Shown here: positions 8,708-17,838 of the stretch, piece after piece
Numbering within the stretch: position 1 is the stretch's first letter
How the letters are laid out: the number at the start of each line of letters is the position of its first letter
Origin: Paraburkholderia sp. Ac-20340
Lineage (GTDB): Bacteria; Pseudomonadota; Gammaproteobacteria; Burkholderiales; Burkholderiaceae
Length of the DNA: 64,000 nucleotides
Reading direction: 5' to 3'
NCBI RefSeq assembly: GCF_017104965.1
Contig: NZ_JAAGPR010000028.1
Location: 51,569 to 115,568 of the forward strand
Made by a program: the position numbers and the translations under genes
The notes under the pieces: generated by a model
Told to the model about the DNA's origin: nothing
What the model saw: only the letters and a program-made list of their open reading frames with translations
The model's database searches: none

Positions 8708-10027
8708 TTAGAGTTCGATTCGCGACAATTTGCCGAGGAAGACGGAATACGAAAGCGTGCCGATCAGACAGATCGCACCCATCAGATTCAGTGCCCAATA
8801 AAAGTGACCGGTGTGCTGCGTGATATAGCCAATCATGAGCGGCGTGGTGACGCCCGCAATATTGGCGGCGAGACTCGTAATGCTGCTGGTCAGGCCCACA
8901 TACTGGCGCGGCGCGATTTCCGCGACTGCGGCCCACGACATCGAACCCACGCCTTGAGCGAAGAAGGCAATCGTCAGAATGGCAATCACTAACTCATTCG
9001 ATTCGACGAAATTGACCAGCACAATCGATGCACCCAGCAGCGTCCCGACGATGAGCGGGGCTTTGCGTGCGGTGGAAACCGATACGCCGCGCCGGATGAA
9101 AAAGTCCGAGAAAAACCCCGCGCTAAGAATGCCGATCGTCGCGCCGAGAAACGGCATCGCCTGAAAAATGCCGACCTTGATCATCGACATATGGCGTGCC
9201 TCGATCAGATAAGTCATGAACCAGGTCGTGAAGAAAACCAGCAAGGTGTTATTGCAGAACTTGCCGAGACAGATAGCGAGAATCTGCCGATAGCCGAGTA
9301 GTTTGAGCGCCATGCGCCAGTTGAATTTATCGCGCGGTTTGCGCGCGGCGGGCGGCACACCTTCGTTAATGTGCTGCAATTCTGCGGCATTCACGGCGCG
9401 ATGTTTGAAGGGATCGCGATACGTGCGATACCAGAGCACGCTAAAGAGAATGCCGAATGCGCCCGTCACGAAGAATACCGAGCGCCACCCATACATCGAC
9501 GAAATCCACAGCAGCAAGCCCGTGAAAAGCGGTGTGCCGATGTATTGCCCCATGACATAGACGCTGGTGGCAAAGCCGCGCTCCTGAACCGGAAACCACA
9601 ACGTCACGGCACGCGTATTCGAAGGAAAGGCCGGTGTTTCGAGCGCGCCCATCGCAAGACGCGAGCCTAGCAGCATGTGATAGCCATTCGCGAAACCTTG
9701 TGTGAGGGTGGCGAACGACCAGCCCACCAGAGAGAGTGCATAGGCGATGCGCGAACCCAGCACATCGGTGAGCACACCGCCCGGCACGAGCGCAATCGAA
9801 TAGGCCAGACCAAATGCCGCGAACAGTTCGCCCATCTGCATCTTGTTGAGACCGAGATCCTTCGATAACGACGGCGCGACGATGCCAAGCGCAGAGCGAT
9901 CGACGTAATTGAGTATGGTCGCGACCAGCAGCATCGACAGCACGGCATAGCGGACTTTCGTGCGTTTCGCGCTATGCGCATAAGCCGGAGTGCCCGCCGG
10001 CAACGGTTGTTCCTCTGCGTATTTCAT
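8708..10027 (-). CDS. MFS transporter, ACS family (sugar-acid/organic-anion type)
   Basis: About 439 residues with twelve predicted membrane segments. LNYVDRSALGIVAPSLSKDLGL in the first helix, then LSLVGWSFATLTQGFANG and RLAMGALETPAFPSNTRAV, are typical of anion:cation symporters related to the galactonate and glucarate carriers. The start at 10027 (MKYAEEQ) is preceded by GGAG at 6 bases and is preferred over 10039. It is followed closely by the VOC gene and preceded by the SDR gene. This suggests uptake of a carboxylate processed by these enzymes. Confidence 0.87.
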   Translation of the reverse strand: MKYAEEQPLPAGTPAYAHSAKRTKVRYAVLSMLLVATILNYVDRSALGIVAPSLSKDLGLNKMQMGELFAAFGLAYSIALVPGGVLTDVLGSRIAYALSLVGWSFATLTQGFANGYHMLLGSRLAMGALETPAFPSNTRAVTLWFPVQERGFATSVYVMGQYIGTPLFTGLLLWISSMYGWRSVFFVTGAFGILFSVLWYRTYRDPFKHRAVNAAELQHINEGVPPAARKPRDKFNWRMALKLLGYRQILAICLGKFCNNTLLVFFTTWFMTYLIEARHMSMIKVGIFQAMPFLGATIGILSAGFFSDFFIRRGVSVSTARKAPLIVGTLLGASIVLVNFVESNELVIAILTIAFFAQGVGSMSWAAVAEIAPRQYVGLTSSITSLAANIAGVTTPLMIGYITQHTGHFYWALNLMGAICLIGTLSYSVFLGKLSRIEL

Positions 10028-10081
10028 CGGTGTCTCCATGTCTTGGGCGGTTTTTATTCTTTTGTGATCCGCTGATGCGGA

Positions 10082-10840
10082 CTATCCGCGGCCGACGAAC
10101 GGCATGGTGGTGGCCATGATGGTCATGTCCAGAATATTGGCTTCGAGCGGCAACTTCGCCATATGCACGACCGCATTCGCCACATGCGCGACATCCATGC
10201 GCGCTTCGGGCGCCATGCGGCCGTCGGCCTGCAGCACGCCTTGGTTCATACGCTCCGTGAGCGGCGTGGCCGCATTACCGATATCGATCTGCCCGCAGGC
10301 AATGTTGAATGCGCGCCCGTCCAGTGCAATCGAGCGCGTAATGCCCGTGACGGCGTGTTTGGTCGCCGAATAGGCAATCGTATTGGGACGCGGCGAATGC
10401 GCCGAAATCGAACCGTTATTGATGATCCGGCCGCCCTGCGGCGATTGCGTCTTCATTTGCCGATACGCCGCGCGTGCGCAGAGAAACACGCCCGTGAGGT
10501 TGGTGGCGACCACGTCGTTCCAGAGATCGAGTTCGTAGTCTTCGAGCGGCACCGCACCTGCGTTGCGGCCCGCATTGTTGAACAGCACATCCAGGCGGCC
10601 GAAGGTTTCGGCGATCTGCGCAAATGCCTTGTCGACGGAGGCGGCGTCCGTTACATCGGCGGGAAAGGGTTGCGCCTCGCCATTCATCAGGCCGATGGCT
10701 TCTTTCGTTTCCAGCAACGGCTCGATTCGGCGCCCAATGAGCGCGAGCCTGAACCCGGCTTGGGCCAGCGCAATGGCCGCGGCACGGCCGATACCGGAAC
10801 CCGCGCCGGTGACTGCTGCAATTGGCTTCGATGCAGACAT
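10082..10840 (-). CDS. Short-chain dehydrogenase/reductase
   Basis: 252 residues. The cofactor motif TGAGSGIGRAAAIAL is at residues 11-25, NNAGRNAG in the middle, and the catalytic YSATK near 157-161 with the preceding Ser in INNGSISAHS. This is a classical SDR, probably oxidising or reducing a hydroxyl group on the substrate of the neighbouring carrier. It heads the minus-strand series and diverges from the 2-hydroxyacid dehydrogenase gene. One palindrome of a matched pair lies 70 bases upstream of its start. Confidence 0.87.
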   Translation of the reverse strand: MSASKPIAAVTGAGSGIGRAAAIALAQAGFRLALIGRRIEPLLETKEAIGLMNGEAQPFPADVTDAASVDKAFAQIAETFGRLDVLFNNAGRNAGAVPLEDYELDLWNDVVATNLTGVFLCARAAYRQMKTQSPQGGRIINNGSISAHSPRPNTIAYSATKHAVTGITRSIALDGRAFNIACGQIDIGNAATPLTERMNQGVLQADGRMAPEARMDVAHVANAVVHMAKLPLEANILDMTIMATTMPFVGRG

Positions 10841-10909
10841 TTCCCGTCCTCATGTCGATTCGGTTGAACACGGAAAAAGAATTGCACTCGCGCAACACGC
10901 CGAGCAATC

Positions 10910-10926
10910 TTGATTGGTTGAATCAA
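10910..10926. promoter_or_regulatory. Palindrome TTGATTGGTTGAATCAA, candidate operator (SDR side)
   Basis: Perfect 6-bp arms with a 5-base spacer, lying 70 bases upstream of the SDR start. It differs at only two of 17 positions from the palindrome at 11097-11113. Such paired sites in a divergent promoter are typical binding sites of a dimeric repressor or activator. Confidence 0.6.
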
Positions 10927-11096
10927 CATGAAAGGTCTTTACTGCAGGGGCGCCCATCAGGGATTGTCCCGATGCAGTGCGGGAGGCGAGGAGGGCGCGA
11001 CAGGCGCAACGGCAGACCAGGGAATACGCGAATTTCGCCCATCAATTAAGGGCCAAAACTCAATGCCAGAGCTCGCCAGGACAAGCAAGGAATAAG

Positions 11097-11113
11097 TTGA
11101 TTGATCGAATCAA
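11097..11113. promoter_or_regulatory. Palindrome TTGATTGATCGAATCAA, candidate operator (dehydrogenase side)
   Basis: Second copy of the TTGATT-N5-AATCAA element, ending 63 bases before the start of the 2-hydroxyacid dehydrogenase. The distance between the two copies is 187 bases. The binding protein is unknown. No stand-alone regulator is adjacent, though the citrate synthase of this unit carries a helix-turn-helix. Confidence 0.6.
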
Positions 11114-11175
11114 GATTGACGCGCTGGCATGCGTCTTCGTAGTCTCTCCCCGTCTCTCGACCAAAGGAAAGCACC

Positions 11176-12138
11176 ATGCCGGACAATCACCGCACCAGGC
11201 TCCTCATCGCACGCAAGGTTCCCACTGCCGTTGCCCAGAGAGCAGAAACTGAATTCCACGCTTACGTGACCGACGCCGATATGGACGCCTGGTCCGTGGT
11301 CGACTTTTGCACGAAGCACGCTTTGCCGGCGGTGCTGATCGGCAAAAAATCCGGGCTGCAGGCCGAGCACATTGCGGCACTGCCGCCAGGCCTGAAGATC
11401 ATTGCGAATGCCAGTGCAGGCGTCGATCATATGGATGTCGCGGCGGCGCGCGAGCGCGGTATCGTCGTGACCAACGCGCCCGACGCACTAACCGAATGCA
11501 CCGCCGATTTCACATTGCTGCTCATGCTCGCTGCGTGCCGTCGCGCGGCGGAATATGAGCGCATCATGCGGGCAGGTTGGGGCAAATCGTTCGGCATGAC
11601 CGATATGCTCGGCACGCGATTGAATGGTAAGACGCTGGGTATCGTCGGCTTTGGGCGCATTGGCCGCGCGGTTGCGCGGCGCGCGCAGGGTTTCGGCATG
11701 CGTGTGATTTACACCGATATCCAGCGCGCAGCGCCTGCCATTGAAAATGGCGCAACGTTCTACGAGAGCCTCGAAGCGATGCTGCCGCACAGCCAGGTGT
11801 TGACGCTGCACGTGCCGGGCGGTGGTCTGCCGGTCATGACCGGCAAGGAATTCGGACTCCTGCCGAAAGGCGCCGTATTCGTGAACGCTGCGCGTGGGGC
11901 ACTCGTGGATGAAGATGCGCTGTATGCAGCGTTGACATCCGGGCAACTCTTTGGCGCGGGGCTGGATGTCTATCGCAACGAGCCGAATGTGGACCCGCGT
12001 TTCGCCGGTCTCGACAACGTATTTCTCACTCCGCATATGGCGAGCGCCACGATCGAAACGCGCGATCAGATGGGCTTCACGGCGCTAGACAATATTGCTG
12101 CGGTGCTCAAGGGGGAGGCGGCGTTGAATCCGGTTTGA
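11176..12138 (+). CDS. D-isomer-specific 2-hydroxyacid dehydrogenase
   Basis: 320 residues. The NAD-binding motif is LGIVGFGRIGRAVARRAQGFG. The Arg of NAARGALVDEDAL, the Glu near YRNEPNVDP and the His of LTPHMASATIE supply the Arg/Glu/His catalytic set of glyoxylate/hydroxypyruvate and phosphoglycerate dehydrogenases. It should interconvert a 2-hydroxyacid and a 2-oxoacid with NAD(P)H. A good AAGGA site precedes the ATG. It diverges from the SDR/MFS/VOC/citrate-synthase series and shares a palindrome with it, so it probably belongs to the same pathway. Confidence 0.88.
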   Translation: MPDNHRTRLLIARKVPTAVAQRAETEFHAYVTDADMDAWSVVDFCTKHALPAVLIGKKSGLQAEHIAALPPGLKIIANASAGVDHMDVAAARERGIVVTNAPDALTECTADFTLLLMLAACRRAAEYERIMRAGWGKSFGMTDMLGTRLNGKTLGIVGFGRIGRAVARRAQGFGMRVIYTDIQRAAPAIENGATFYESLEAMLPHSQVLTLHVPGGGLPVMTGKEFGLLPKGAVFVNAARGALVDEDALYAALTSGQLFGAGLDVYRNEPNVDPRFAGLDNVFLTPHMASATIETRDQMGFTALDNIAAVLKGEAALNPV

Positions 12139-12265
12139 ATGGGTGGGGCGATCAGCGCTCACCCCGCACACAGCCGCATCAACTCTCGAATTCATTCGAT
12201 ATAAAGCGCGCCACCTGCTGCCTATCCTGCTACCTGTCTCGCAAGAAAGTGAAAAGGAGCAGGTA

Positions 12266-12490
12266 ATGGTCACGACGTTCAAGACCTGGATTGGAACGCA
12301 GAGCGCGCGCGGCGATGCAGTGGGCCGCCTCGCGCACGTCATCAACGCGGATATCGGTGCGCCCGAAGGGCTCTGGAAGGCGAACTGGCTGGATCATCTG
12401 GCGCTGCGCAAGGCCGGACCTGGCGCGACGGCAGCGTTTGAACAAGCGTGGGAAGAATACTCGCTCGCGTTTCTGGACAAGTATCGCTAG
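12266..12490 (+). CDS. YozE-like SAM-fold small protein
   Basis: 74 residues from the ATG at 12266, which has an AAGGAG box about 7 bases upstream. The pattern TFKTWIGTQSARGDAVGRLA, then WLDHLALRKAGPGATAAFEQ and AWEEYSLAF, matches the YozE_SAM_like family. These are small helical bundles of unknown function, common in Burkholderiales and Firmicutes. It is monocistronic and ends at a strong bidirectional terminator. Upstream in-frame codons to 12143 lack ribosome binding support. Confidence 0.75.
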   Translation: MVTTFKTWIGTQSARGDAVGRLAHVINADIGAPEGLWKANWLDHLALRKAGPGATAAFEQAWEEYSLAFLDKYR

Positions 12491-12494
12491 CCGG

Positions 12495-12528
12495 CATGCT
12501 CTGCGCGATAGCCTTCGCGCAGAGCATG
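12495..12528. terminator. Bidirectional hairpin between converging genes
   Basis: A perfect 13-bp stem (left arm 12495-12507, right arm 12516-12528) with an 8-base loop lies between the stop of the YozE-like gene and the stop of the chemoreceptor gene. There is no long T-run, so it is probably a strong stem working in both directions. Confidence 0.75.
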
Positions 12529-12547
12529 GGCAAACGCTAAAACGCTA

Positions 12548-14092
12548 TCAGACGACCTTGAACACACCCACGGCGTCGCGCAACGCGTCGGCCTGCTCGG
12601 TCAGCGACATTGCCGCCGCCGCGGCTTCCTCGACCAGCGCCGCGTTCTGCTGCGAAACCTGATCCATCTGCGAGACGGCGAGATTGACCTGTTCGATGCC
12701 GTCGCGCTGCTCCTCTGAAGCGTTGGCAATTTCGGTGATGATGGTGTTCACGCGGGTGATCGAATCGCCGATCTCGCTCATCGTCACGCCTGCCGAGCGC
12801 ACATATTGCGCGCCCGACGCCACGTGTTCCACCGATTCGCCAATCAAGGTCTTGATCTCTTTCGCGGCCGCCGCCGAACGCTGCGCCAGCGAACGCACTT
12901 CACCCGCCACGACCGCAAAACCACGACCTTCTTCGCCGGCGCGCGCCGCTTCAACGGCGGCATTGAGCGCGAGAATATTGGTCTGGAACGCGATGCCTTC
13001 GATAATGCCGGTGATTTCCGCGATCTTTTGCGAACTGCGGTCGATGCGATCCATCGTCTGCACCGCATCGCCGACGACCAGCGTGCCGCGCCCGACCACT
13101 TCCTGCGCACTGCCCGCAAGCGACTGCGCCGTGCGCGCGTGTTCCGTGTTCTGCTTCACCGTCGCCGTCAATTGCTCCATGCTGGCAGCGGTTTCCTGCA
13201 GCGATGCGGCCTGTTCTTCGGTGCGTTGCGAAAGATCGTCGTTACCGGCGGCGATCTGGCGCGTGGCGGTCGCGATCGATTCCGAACTGTGCGTGACCTT
13301 GCGCACCGTGCGCGCGAGTTCTTCCTGCATCACTTGCAGACCGGCAACCAACTGGCCCATTTCATCCTGCGAGCGCACTTCCAGACGCGCGCTCAGGTCG
13401 CCGGCCGCGATGCGTTGCAGCGCGCCAAGCACGTTGGCCAGCGGCACCGCAATCGCGCGATGCAGGCCGATGGCACAGACCATCGCCACAGCCATTCCGA
13501 TCACGATCAGCGCGATGCTGCCCACGCGCAACGCCGCATAGAAGTCCGTCGCGCCATCGAATGTCTGCTGGCCGCGCGCCTTTTGCGATTGTTCCAGCGC
13601 CGCCGACGCCTTCGTGAGCGACACCGATAACGGAGGAATGCGCTTCATCGCAATGTCGTCCTGCGCCGCGCGATCCCCTTGTTTAACCGCTGCCATCAGC
13701 GGCTGGATGCCTTGTTCGAGCATCGCGCTTAGGGCCGTCTGCACCTGATCGGCGAGCGCCTGTTCGTCCGCATCGTGCGGCAGTGCGCGATAGCTTTCCC
13801 ACGCCTTGTGCGACGTGTCGAGATAGGTCTGCGCCTTGTCGAGCAGTTGCGGCACGTCCGGCGAATCGGGGTGCAACAGAATGCGGTCGAGCGTGGTGCG
13901 CGCGATCGTCAGATTGAGATTCGATTTGCCGATGTCGATCGCGGCGGCAAGCTGATTCGAATAGGCGTAGCCAAGCGCCGCATTCGAATGCGACATGCCG
14001 ACCAGACCGGCAACGCCGGCCGCGACGATCAATGTGGCCAGAACGCCGACTGCAATGCGCAGCCGGACGGAAATAGAGAGTCGGGCAAACAC
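12548..14092 (-). CDS. Methyl-accepting chemotaxis protein
   Basis: 514 residues from a GTG at 14092, which has a GGAG box 8 bases upstream. A GTG further out at 14161 would add 23 unconvincing residues. The protein has a first membrane helix (RIAVGVLATLIVAAGVAGLV), a four-helix periplasmic sensor domain of about 150 residues and a second helix (IALIVIGMAVAMVCAIGL). A HAMP linker follows, then a cytoplasmic signalling domain with the invariant hairpin tip region (FQTNILALNAAVEAARAGEE). There is no C-terminal NWETF-type pentapeptide for CheR/CheB docking. The ligand is unknown. Confidence 0.92.
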   Translation of the reverse strand: MFARLSISVRLRIAVGVLATLIVAAGVAGLVGMSHSNAALGYAYSNQLAAAIDIGKSNLNLTIARTTLDRILLHPDSPDVPQLLDKAQTYLDTSHKAWESYRALPHDADEQALADQVQTALSAMLEQGIQPLMAAVKQGDRAAQDDIAMKRIPPLSVSLTKASAALEQSQKARGQQTFDGATDFYAALRVGSIALIVIGMAVAMVCAIGLHRAIAVPLANVLGALQRIAAGDLSARLEVRSQDEMGQLVAGLQVMQEELARTVRKVTHSSESIATATRQIAAGNDDLSQRTEEQAASLQETAASMEQLTATVKQNTEHARTAQSLAGSAQEVVGRGTLVVGDAVQTMDRIDRSSQKIAEITGIIEGIAFQTNILALNAAVEAARAGEEGRGFAVVAGEVRSLAQRSAAAAKEIKTLIGESVEHVASGAQYVRSAGVTMSEIGDSITRVNTIITEIANASEEQRDGIEQVNLAVSQMDQVSQQNAALVEEAAAAAMSLTEQADALRDAVGVFKVV

Positions 14093-14410
14093 GCGGTTAG
14101 CTCCAGGCACCCTTATGGGGCGACGTTTATCGAATATTTGGATGGGTGGTCTTGAACGCACGCGTGGGCTGCGGGCGCGCGCTCTAGTGGTTAACGACAG
14201 GTGGCGGGGGAACTGAAGGCGTGTGTACAGAAAGCGGAAATTCGGACTATTCCTCAGTCAAATACCCCATCGATTCCATCCAGTTATCACGATGAAAATT
14301 TCTCACTTCTTTCAAAAACCCACCAGGCCTGAATATCGATTTGCGCCTGGCCGTTGGCGCATTTCAACTCGCACGAACGCGACGATCAACCTTGCCCGCG
14401 GAGATCCGCC

Positions 14411-15700
14411 ATGAATGACGTTACGCTCGGCGCTGCCGCCGCCGTCCCCACGCCGGCGCGCCAGAGCCAGTTTCGCCTGATCGCCGCCTGTTCGATCGGC
14501 AATGCGCTCGAAATGTACGACTTCACCGTCTACAGTTTTTTTGCCCTCCTGATCGGCCACCTCTTTTTCCCTACGGATAGCCCCTACGGTTCGCTGCTGC
14601 TCGCGGTGGCGACATTCGGCATTGGCTTTGTCATGCGTCCGCTGGGCGGCCTCGTGATCGGCAGCTACGCTGACCGGCGCGGGCGCAAGGCAGCCATGAC
14701 GCTCACCATCGCGCTGATGGTGGGCGGCACGCTCTGCATCGCCTTTGCGCCCACCTATCAGCAGGCGGGCGTGGTGGGTTCGCTCGTGCTGCTCGCGGGC
14801 CGTCTTTTGCAGGGCTTTTCGCTGGGCGGCGAAATTGGCGCCTCGACGTCCATGCTGATGGAATCGGGCTCGGTCGCGCAGCGCGGCTTTCGCGTGAGCT
14901 GGCAACTCGGCAGCCAGGGCATTTCGGCGCTGCTGGGCGCGCTCACGGGCGCCACGCTTTACGCAACGCTCACGCCCGCCGCGCTGGAAAGCTGGGGCTG
15001 GCGCCTGCCGTTTCTCGGCGGCCTGCTGATTGCACCGGTGGGTCTGTATATCCGCTCGAAACTCGACGAAACGCACGAAGCCGAACCCGATGCCCCCAGC
15101 CCGCTCGGCACGCTGATGCGCGAGCACGGCGACAAGGTGATCAAGGGCATTCTCGCGGTCACGGCGGGCACCGTCGGCATGTATCTGGTGGTGTTTTTCA
15201 TGCCCACTTACATGATTCGCGTGCTCAAGATGCCGCCTTCGCTGTCGCTGCTTTCGGGCTGCGCAACCGGCATCACCATGCTGATCGCCTCGCTGGTCTC
15301 CGGCCGTCTTGCCGATCGCCTCGCGCAGCGCAAGCCGCTCGTCATGGGCGCGATCGTGTTCAATCTGCTGGCCGTGGTGCCCGCATTCTGGCTGATGGCG
15401 CACTATCCGAGCGTGCCGCTCGTGCTGCTGCTTTCGGTGATTCTGACCGCTGCTTCGAACCTCGGCTCCACGCCGATGCTGCTTGTGCTGATGGAAATGC
15501 TGCCCACGTCGGTGCGCGCCAGTGGACTTTCGGTGATCTACAGCGTGGGCGTGACGGTATTCGGCGGCAGCTCGCAATTCATTGTCACCTGGTTGATCGC
15601 GAAGACCGGTAATCCGCTTGCGCCTGCCTTGTATATGGTTGCGTGCGGGCTGGTGACGCTGTGTGCGGTGGGGAGCATTCGCGAGCGCCGCATCAGTTGA
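14411..15700 (+). CDS. MFS transporter, metabolite:H+ symporter (MHS) family
   Basis: About 429 residues with twelve membrane segments. GNALEMYDFTVYSFFALLIG in helix 1, MRPLGGLVIGSYADRRGRKAA in loop 2-3 and LLQGFSLGGEIGASTSMLME are the MHS-family signatures shared with ShiA, ProP and KgtP. The ATG at 14411 is preceded by GGAG at 9 bases; an upstream in-frame ATG at 14354 is less likely. It is followed 70 bases later by an M20 amidohydrolase gene on the same strand. The pair probably imports and then hydrolyses an N-acyl or amide compound. Confidence 0.87.
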   Translation: MNDVTLGAAAAVPTPARQSQFRLIAACSIGNALEMYDFTVYSFFALLIGHLFFPTDSPYGSLLLAVATFGIGFVMRPLGGLVIGSYADRRGRKAAMTLTIALMVGGTLCIAFAPTYQQAGVVGSLVLLAGRLLQGFSLGGEIGASTSMLMESGSVAQRGFRVSWQLGSQGISALLGALTGATLYATLTPAALESWGWRLPFLGGLLIAPVGLYIRSKLDETHEAEPDAPSPLGTLMREHGDKVIKGILAVTAGTVGMYLVVFFMPTYMIRVLKMPPSLSLLSGCATGITMLIASLVSGRLADRLAQRKPLVMGAIVFNLLAVVPAFWLMAHYPSVPLVLLLSVILTAASNLGSTPMLLVLMEMLPTSVRASGLSVIYSVGVTVFGGSSQFIVTWLIAKTGNPLAPALYMVACGLVTLCAVGSIRERRIS

Positions 15701-15770
15701 ACCGGTTTCGATTGCAGGTGAGATGCCATAACGCTGTATTGCCACGAGACGCTCAGGAGGAAACACAAAC

Positions 15771-16982
15771 ATGAAACGCGAAAATACGCTTACGCCGTTC
15801 CAGTTGTTGCCCACGCTGTTGCCGGAAATCGAAATCGACGCTGAAGAGTTCGTCGGGATTCGTCGCCAGATTCATTCGCAGCCCGAACTAGGATTCGAAG
15901 TGGGCGCGACGGCGAAACTCGTTGCCATGCTGTTGGAAAAATGGGGCTATGAAGTGCATACGGGCGTGGGCCGCAGCGGTGTGGTTGGCCAGTTGAAGGT
16001 GGGCACGGGCACGCGCCGTCTGGGTATTCGCGCCGATATGGACGCGCTGCCTATCGTCGAAAACACCGGCCTGCCGTATGCCAGCCAGAACGCAGGCAAG
16101 ATGCACGCGTGTGGTCACGACGGCCATACGGCGATTCTGCTCGCGGCAGCCAAGCGGCTCGCGCAGGCGCGCGATTTCAACGGCACGCTCAATCTCATCT
16201 TTCAGCCCGACGAGGAAAACCTCTGTGGCGCGAAGGCGATGATCGACGATGGTCTGTTCGAGCGCTTTCCGTGCGACGCCGTGTACGGTTTGCACAATAT
16301 GCCGGGCGTGCCCGCCGGCACATTCCGCGTGCTGGAAGGATCGGTGAGTCTTTCTTCGGATGTGGCCGACGTCACGCTCAAGGGTGTGGGCGGTCACGGC
16401 GCCATGCCGCATCGCGTGAAAGATCCAATTGTTGCGGCTGCTGCAATCGTCACGGCCTTGCAGACGGTCGTTGCGCGCAACGTCGCTCCCGACGATACCG
16501 CCGTGGTCTCGGTCGGTTTCATCCGCGGCGGCGCCACGCATAACGTGATTCCAGAAACCGTGACATTGGGCCTGAACATTCGCGCAGCGCGCCCCGAAAC
16601 GCGCGAACTGGTGGAGCAGCGCGTGCGCGAAATCGTGGCGGTCACGGCGCAGGCGCATGGCGTGGAGGCGTTGATCGATTATCGTCAGCTCACGCCGCCA
16701 ATGGTGAACACGCCGCAGGAAACGTTGCTTGCGCAACAGGTTTGCACGGAACTGGTGGGCGCGGAAAACGTCGTCGTGCAAGCGCCCAAGGGTTTGAACG
16801 GCAGCGAAGATTTTGCGTGGATGCTCAACGCGGTGCCAGGCTGCTATCTGCTGCTGGGCAATGGCGAAGGGGAGTTTGGCGGCTGCATGGTGCACAACCC
16901 GGGCTACGATTTCAACGATCAAGTCTTGCCACTGGGCGCGGCGGCTTGGGTGCGGCTCGCGCAACGATTCCTCGTGGAATAA
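15771..16982 (+). CDS. M20-family amidohydrolase (hippurate/N-acyl-amino-acid hydrolase type)
   Basis: 403 residues. Metal-binding blocks are RADMDALPIVE, KMHACGHDGHTAILL and FQPDEENLCGAKAMIDDG. The dimerisation/lid domain carries GVGGHGAMPHRVKDP, and GSEDFAWML is near the C-terminus. This is the peptidase M20D pattern of hippurate hydrolases, IAA-amino-acid hydrolases and N-acetyl-diaminopimelate deacetylase relatives. It should hydrolyse an N-acyl amino acid in the cytosol. The AGGAGG box is well placed. The adjacent MHS carrier is its likely transporter partner. Confidence 0.9.
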   Translation: MKRENTLTPFQLLPTLLPEIEIDAEEFVGIRRQIHSQPELGFEVGATAKLVAMLLEKWGYEVHTGVGRSGVVGQLKVGTGTRRLGIRADMDALPIVENTGLPYASQNAGKMHACGHDGHTAILLAAAKRLAQARDFNGTLNLIFQPDEENLCGAKAMIDDGLFERFPCDAVYGLHNMPGVPAGTFRVLEGSVSLSSDVADVTLKGVGGHGAMPHRVKDPIVAAAAIVTALQTVVARNVAPDDTAVVSVGFIRGGATHNVIPETVTLGLNIRAARPETRELVEQRVREIVAVTAQAHGVEALIDYRQLTPPMVNTPQETLLAQQVCTELVGAENVVVQAPKGLNGSEDFAWMLNAVPGCYLLLGNGEGEFGGCMVHNPGYDFNDQVLPLGAAAWVRLAQRFLVE

Positions 16983-17127
16983 AGGGCTTTCCGTACATCG
17001 CGCTAACAGCCTGCTTTCAGTAATATGCTGTATTGCACGAGGCGCGCCGACGCGGGGTAGTTAAGCTTCTCTTCAGGGAGGCTTCGCTAAGATCGGCGTG
17101 CCGTTTTCGTGTAATGGAGTGCCCGCC

Positions 17128-17355
17128 ATGAAGCCGCTGATCTTTGCCCAGCTACGCGCGGACCTTGTTGTTATCGCCATGACGGCGATGGTTATTCAGG
17201 CAGCGGTATTCGTAGCGATCGAATGGTTGCGCGTGCCACAGCATGTCTTCGCAACGCCTGGCTTTCGCTATGGCGTGATCGCAGCGGTCGCCGTGATGGT
17301 GCTGGTTTCGCGCTGGTTCGAACGCCGTGCCGCGCTTAATGCGATGGCGTCGTAA
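17128..17355 (+). CDS. Small two-helix membrane protein, function unknown
   Basis: 75 residues from the ATG at 17128. Two hydrophobic helices (about residues 8-33, VVIAMTAMVIQAAVFVAIEW, and 48-64, YGVIAAVAVMVLVSRW) are joined by a short polar loop and end in basic residues, consistent with a small inner-membrane protein. I do not recognise the family. The upstream in-frame ATG at 17098 would add ten unlikely residues. Codon bias resembles the neighbours, which supports a real gene. Confidence 0.5.
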   Translation: MKPLIFAQLRADLVVIAMTAMVIQAAVFVAIEWLRVPQHVFATPGFRYGVIAAVAVMVLVSRWFERRAALNAMAS

Positions 17356-17368
17356 GGCTTGTTGCTTG

Positions 17369-17701
17369 TCAGGCCGCGCTGTTTTCCGCTGCGCTTTCCA
17401 CATCGCTTGCGATGGCTTGCGTATGGCCTTCGCCGCTTTCCACCAACCGGTCGACAAGACGGCGGCCTTCGCTGAATCCACCCATCAACGCTTCTACCTC
17501 GGATGCAAAGACCTGTCCGGCCATGCGCTCGATGCGCAACGGGCCAAGCAACGGCTGTGCATGCGATTCATTCAAGTAAATCGTCAGGATAGCGACATAA
17601 TCGGGCGCTGTGACGGGATTGTCCTGTGTGGACCAGGCGGGGCATTGGGCTTCGACGCTGACGTCGACGGCATGGCCGCGATGCTGATAAAGGCGTTTCA
17701 T
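17369..17701 (-). CDS. Hypothetical protein, 110 residues
   Basis: A soluble, acidic protein without a signal peptide or membrane segment and of unknown family. Its third codon positions are strongly G/C as in surrounding real genes, whereas the overlapping plus-strand frame encodes Cys/Arg-rich low-quality sequence. It lies downstream of the osmoprotectant ABC operon beyond a terminator hairpin, so it probably has its own promoter. Confidence 0.5.
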   Translation of the reverse strand: MKRLYQHRGHAVDVSVEAQCPAWSTQDNPVTAPDYVAILTIYLNESHAQPLLGPLRIERMAGQVFASEVEALMGGFSEGRRLVDRLVESGEGHTQAIASDVESAAENSAA

Positions 17702-17789
17702 GACTGAGGCTGTGGGCGCCGCATCGGACGCGGCGTGTTGCGCATGCCTCGATTATGCGTGCACGCAACTTAGGAAACGCTTAAGAAAT

Positions 17790-17819
17790 GGGCCGACGCT
17801 TTTAAAAAAGCGCCGGCCC
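17790..17819 (-). terminator. Hairpin terminator after osmoprotectant ABC operon
   Basis: An inverted repeat of about 14 bp with one A-C mismatch, GC-rich at the base and A/T-rich at the tip. It lies 20 bases beyond the stop of the ABC ATPase gene and is followed on the minus strand by a T-rich stretch. It separates the operon from the 110-residue gene. Confidence 0.7.
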
Positions 17820-17838
17820 TTATTTCGTTCACACGTGA

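Larger units (their letters stand above)
10841..11175. promoter_or_regulatory. Divergent promoter region with two matched palindromes
   Basis: 335 bases separate the SDR (minus) and the 2-hydroxyacid dehydrogenase (plus). I see no coding sequence. It contains two 17-bp palindromes of the form TTGATT-N5-AATCAA, one near each gene start, listed separately. The layout suggests one regulator controlling both units. Confidence 0.6.

Noticed and set aside
14312..15814. 500-codon minus-strand frame over the MHS carrier
   Set aside because: Composition is Arg/His/Gln-rich with no domain. The opposite strand has a full twelve-helix carrier with a good ribosome binding site.
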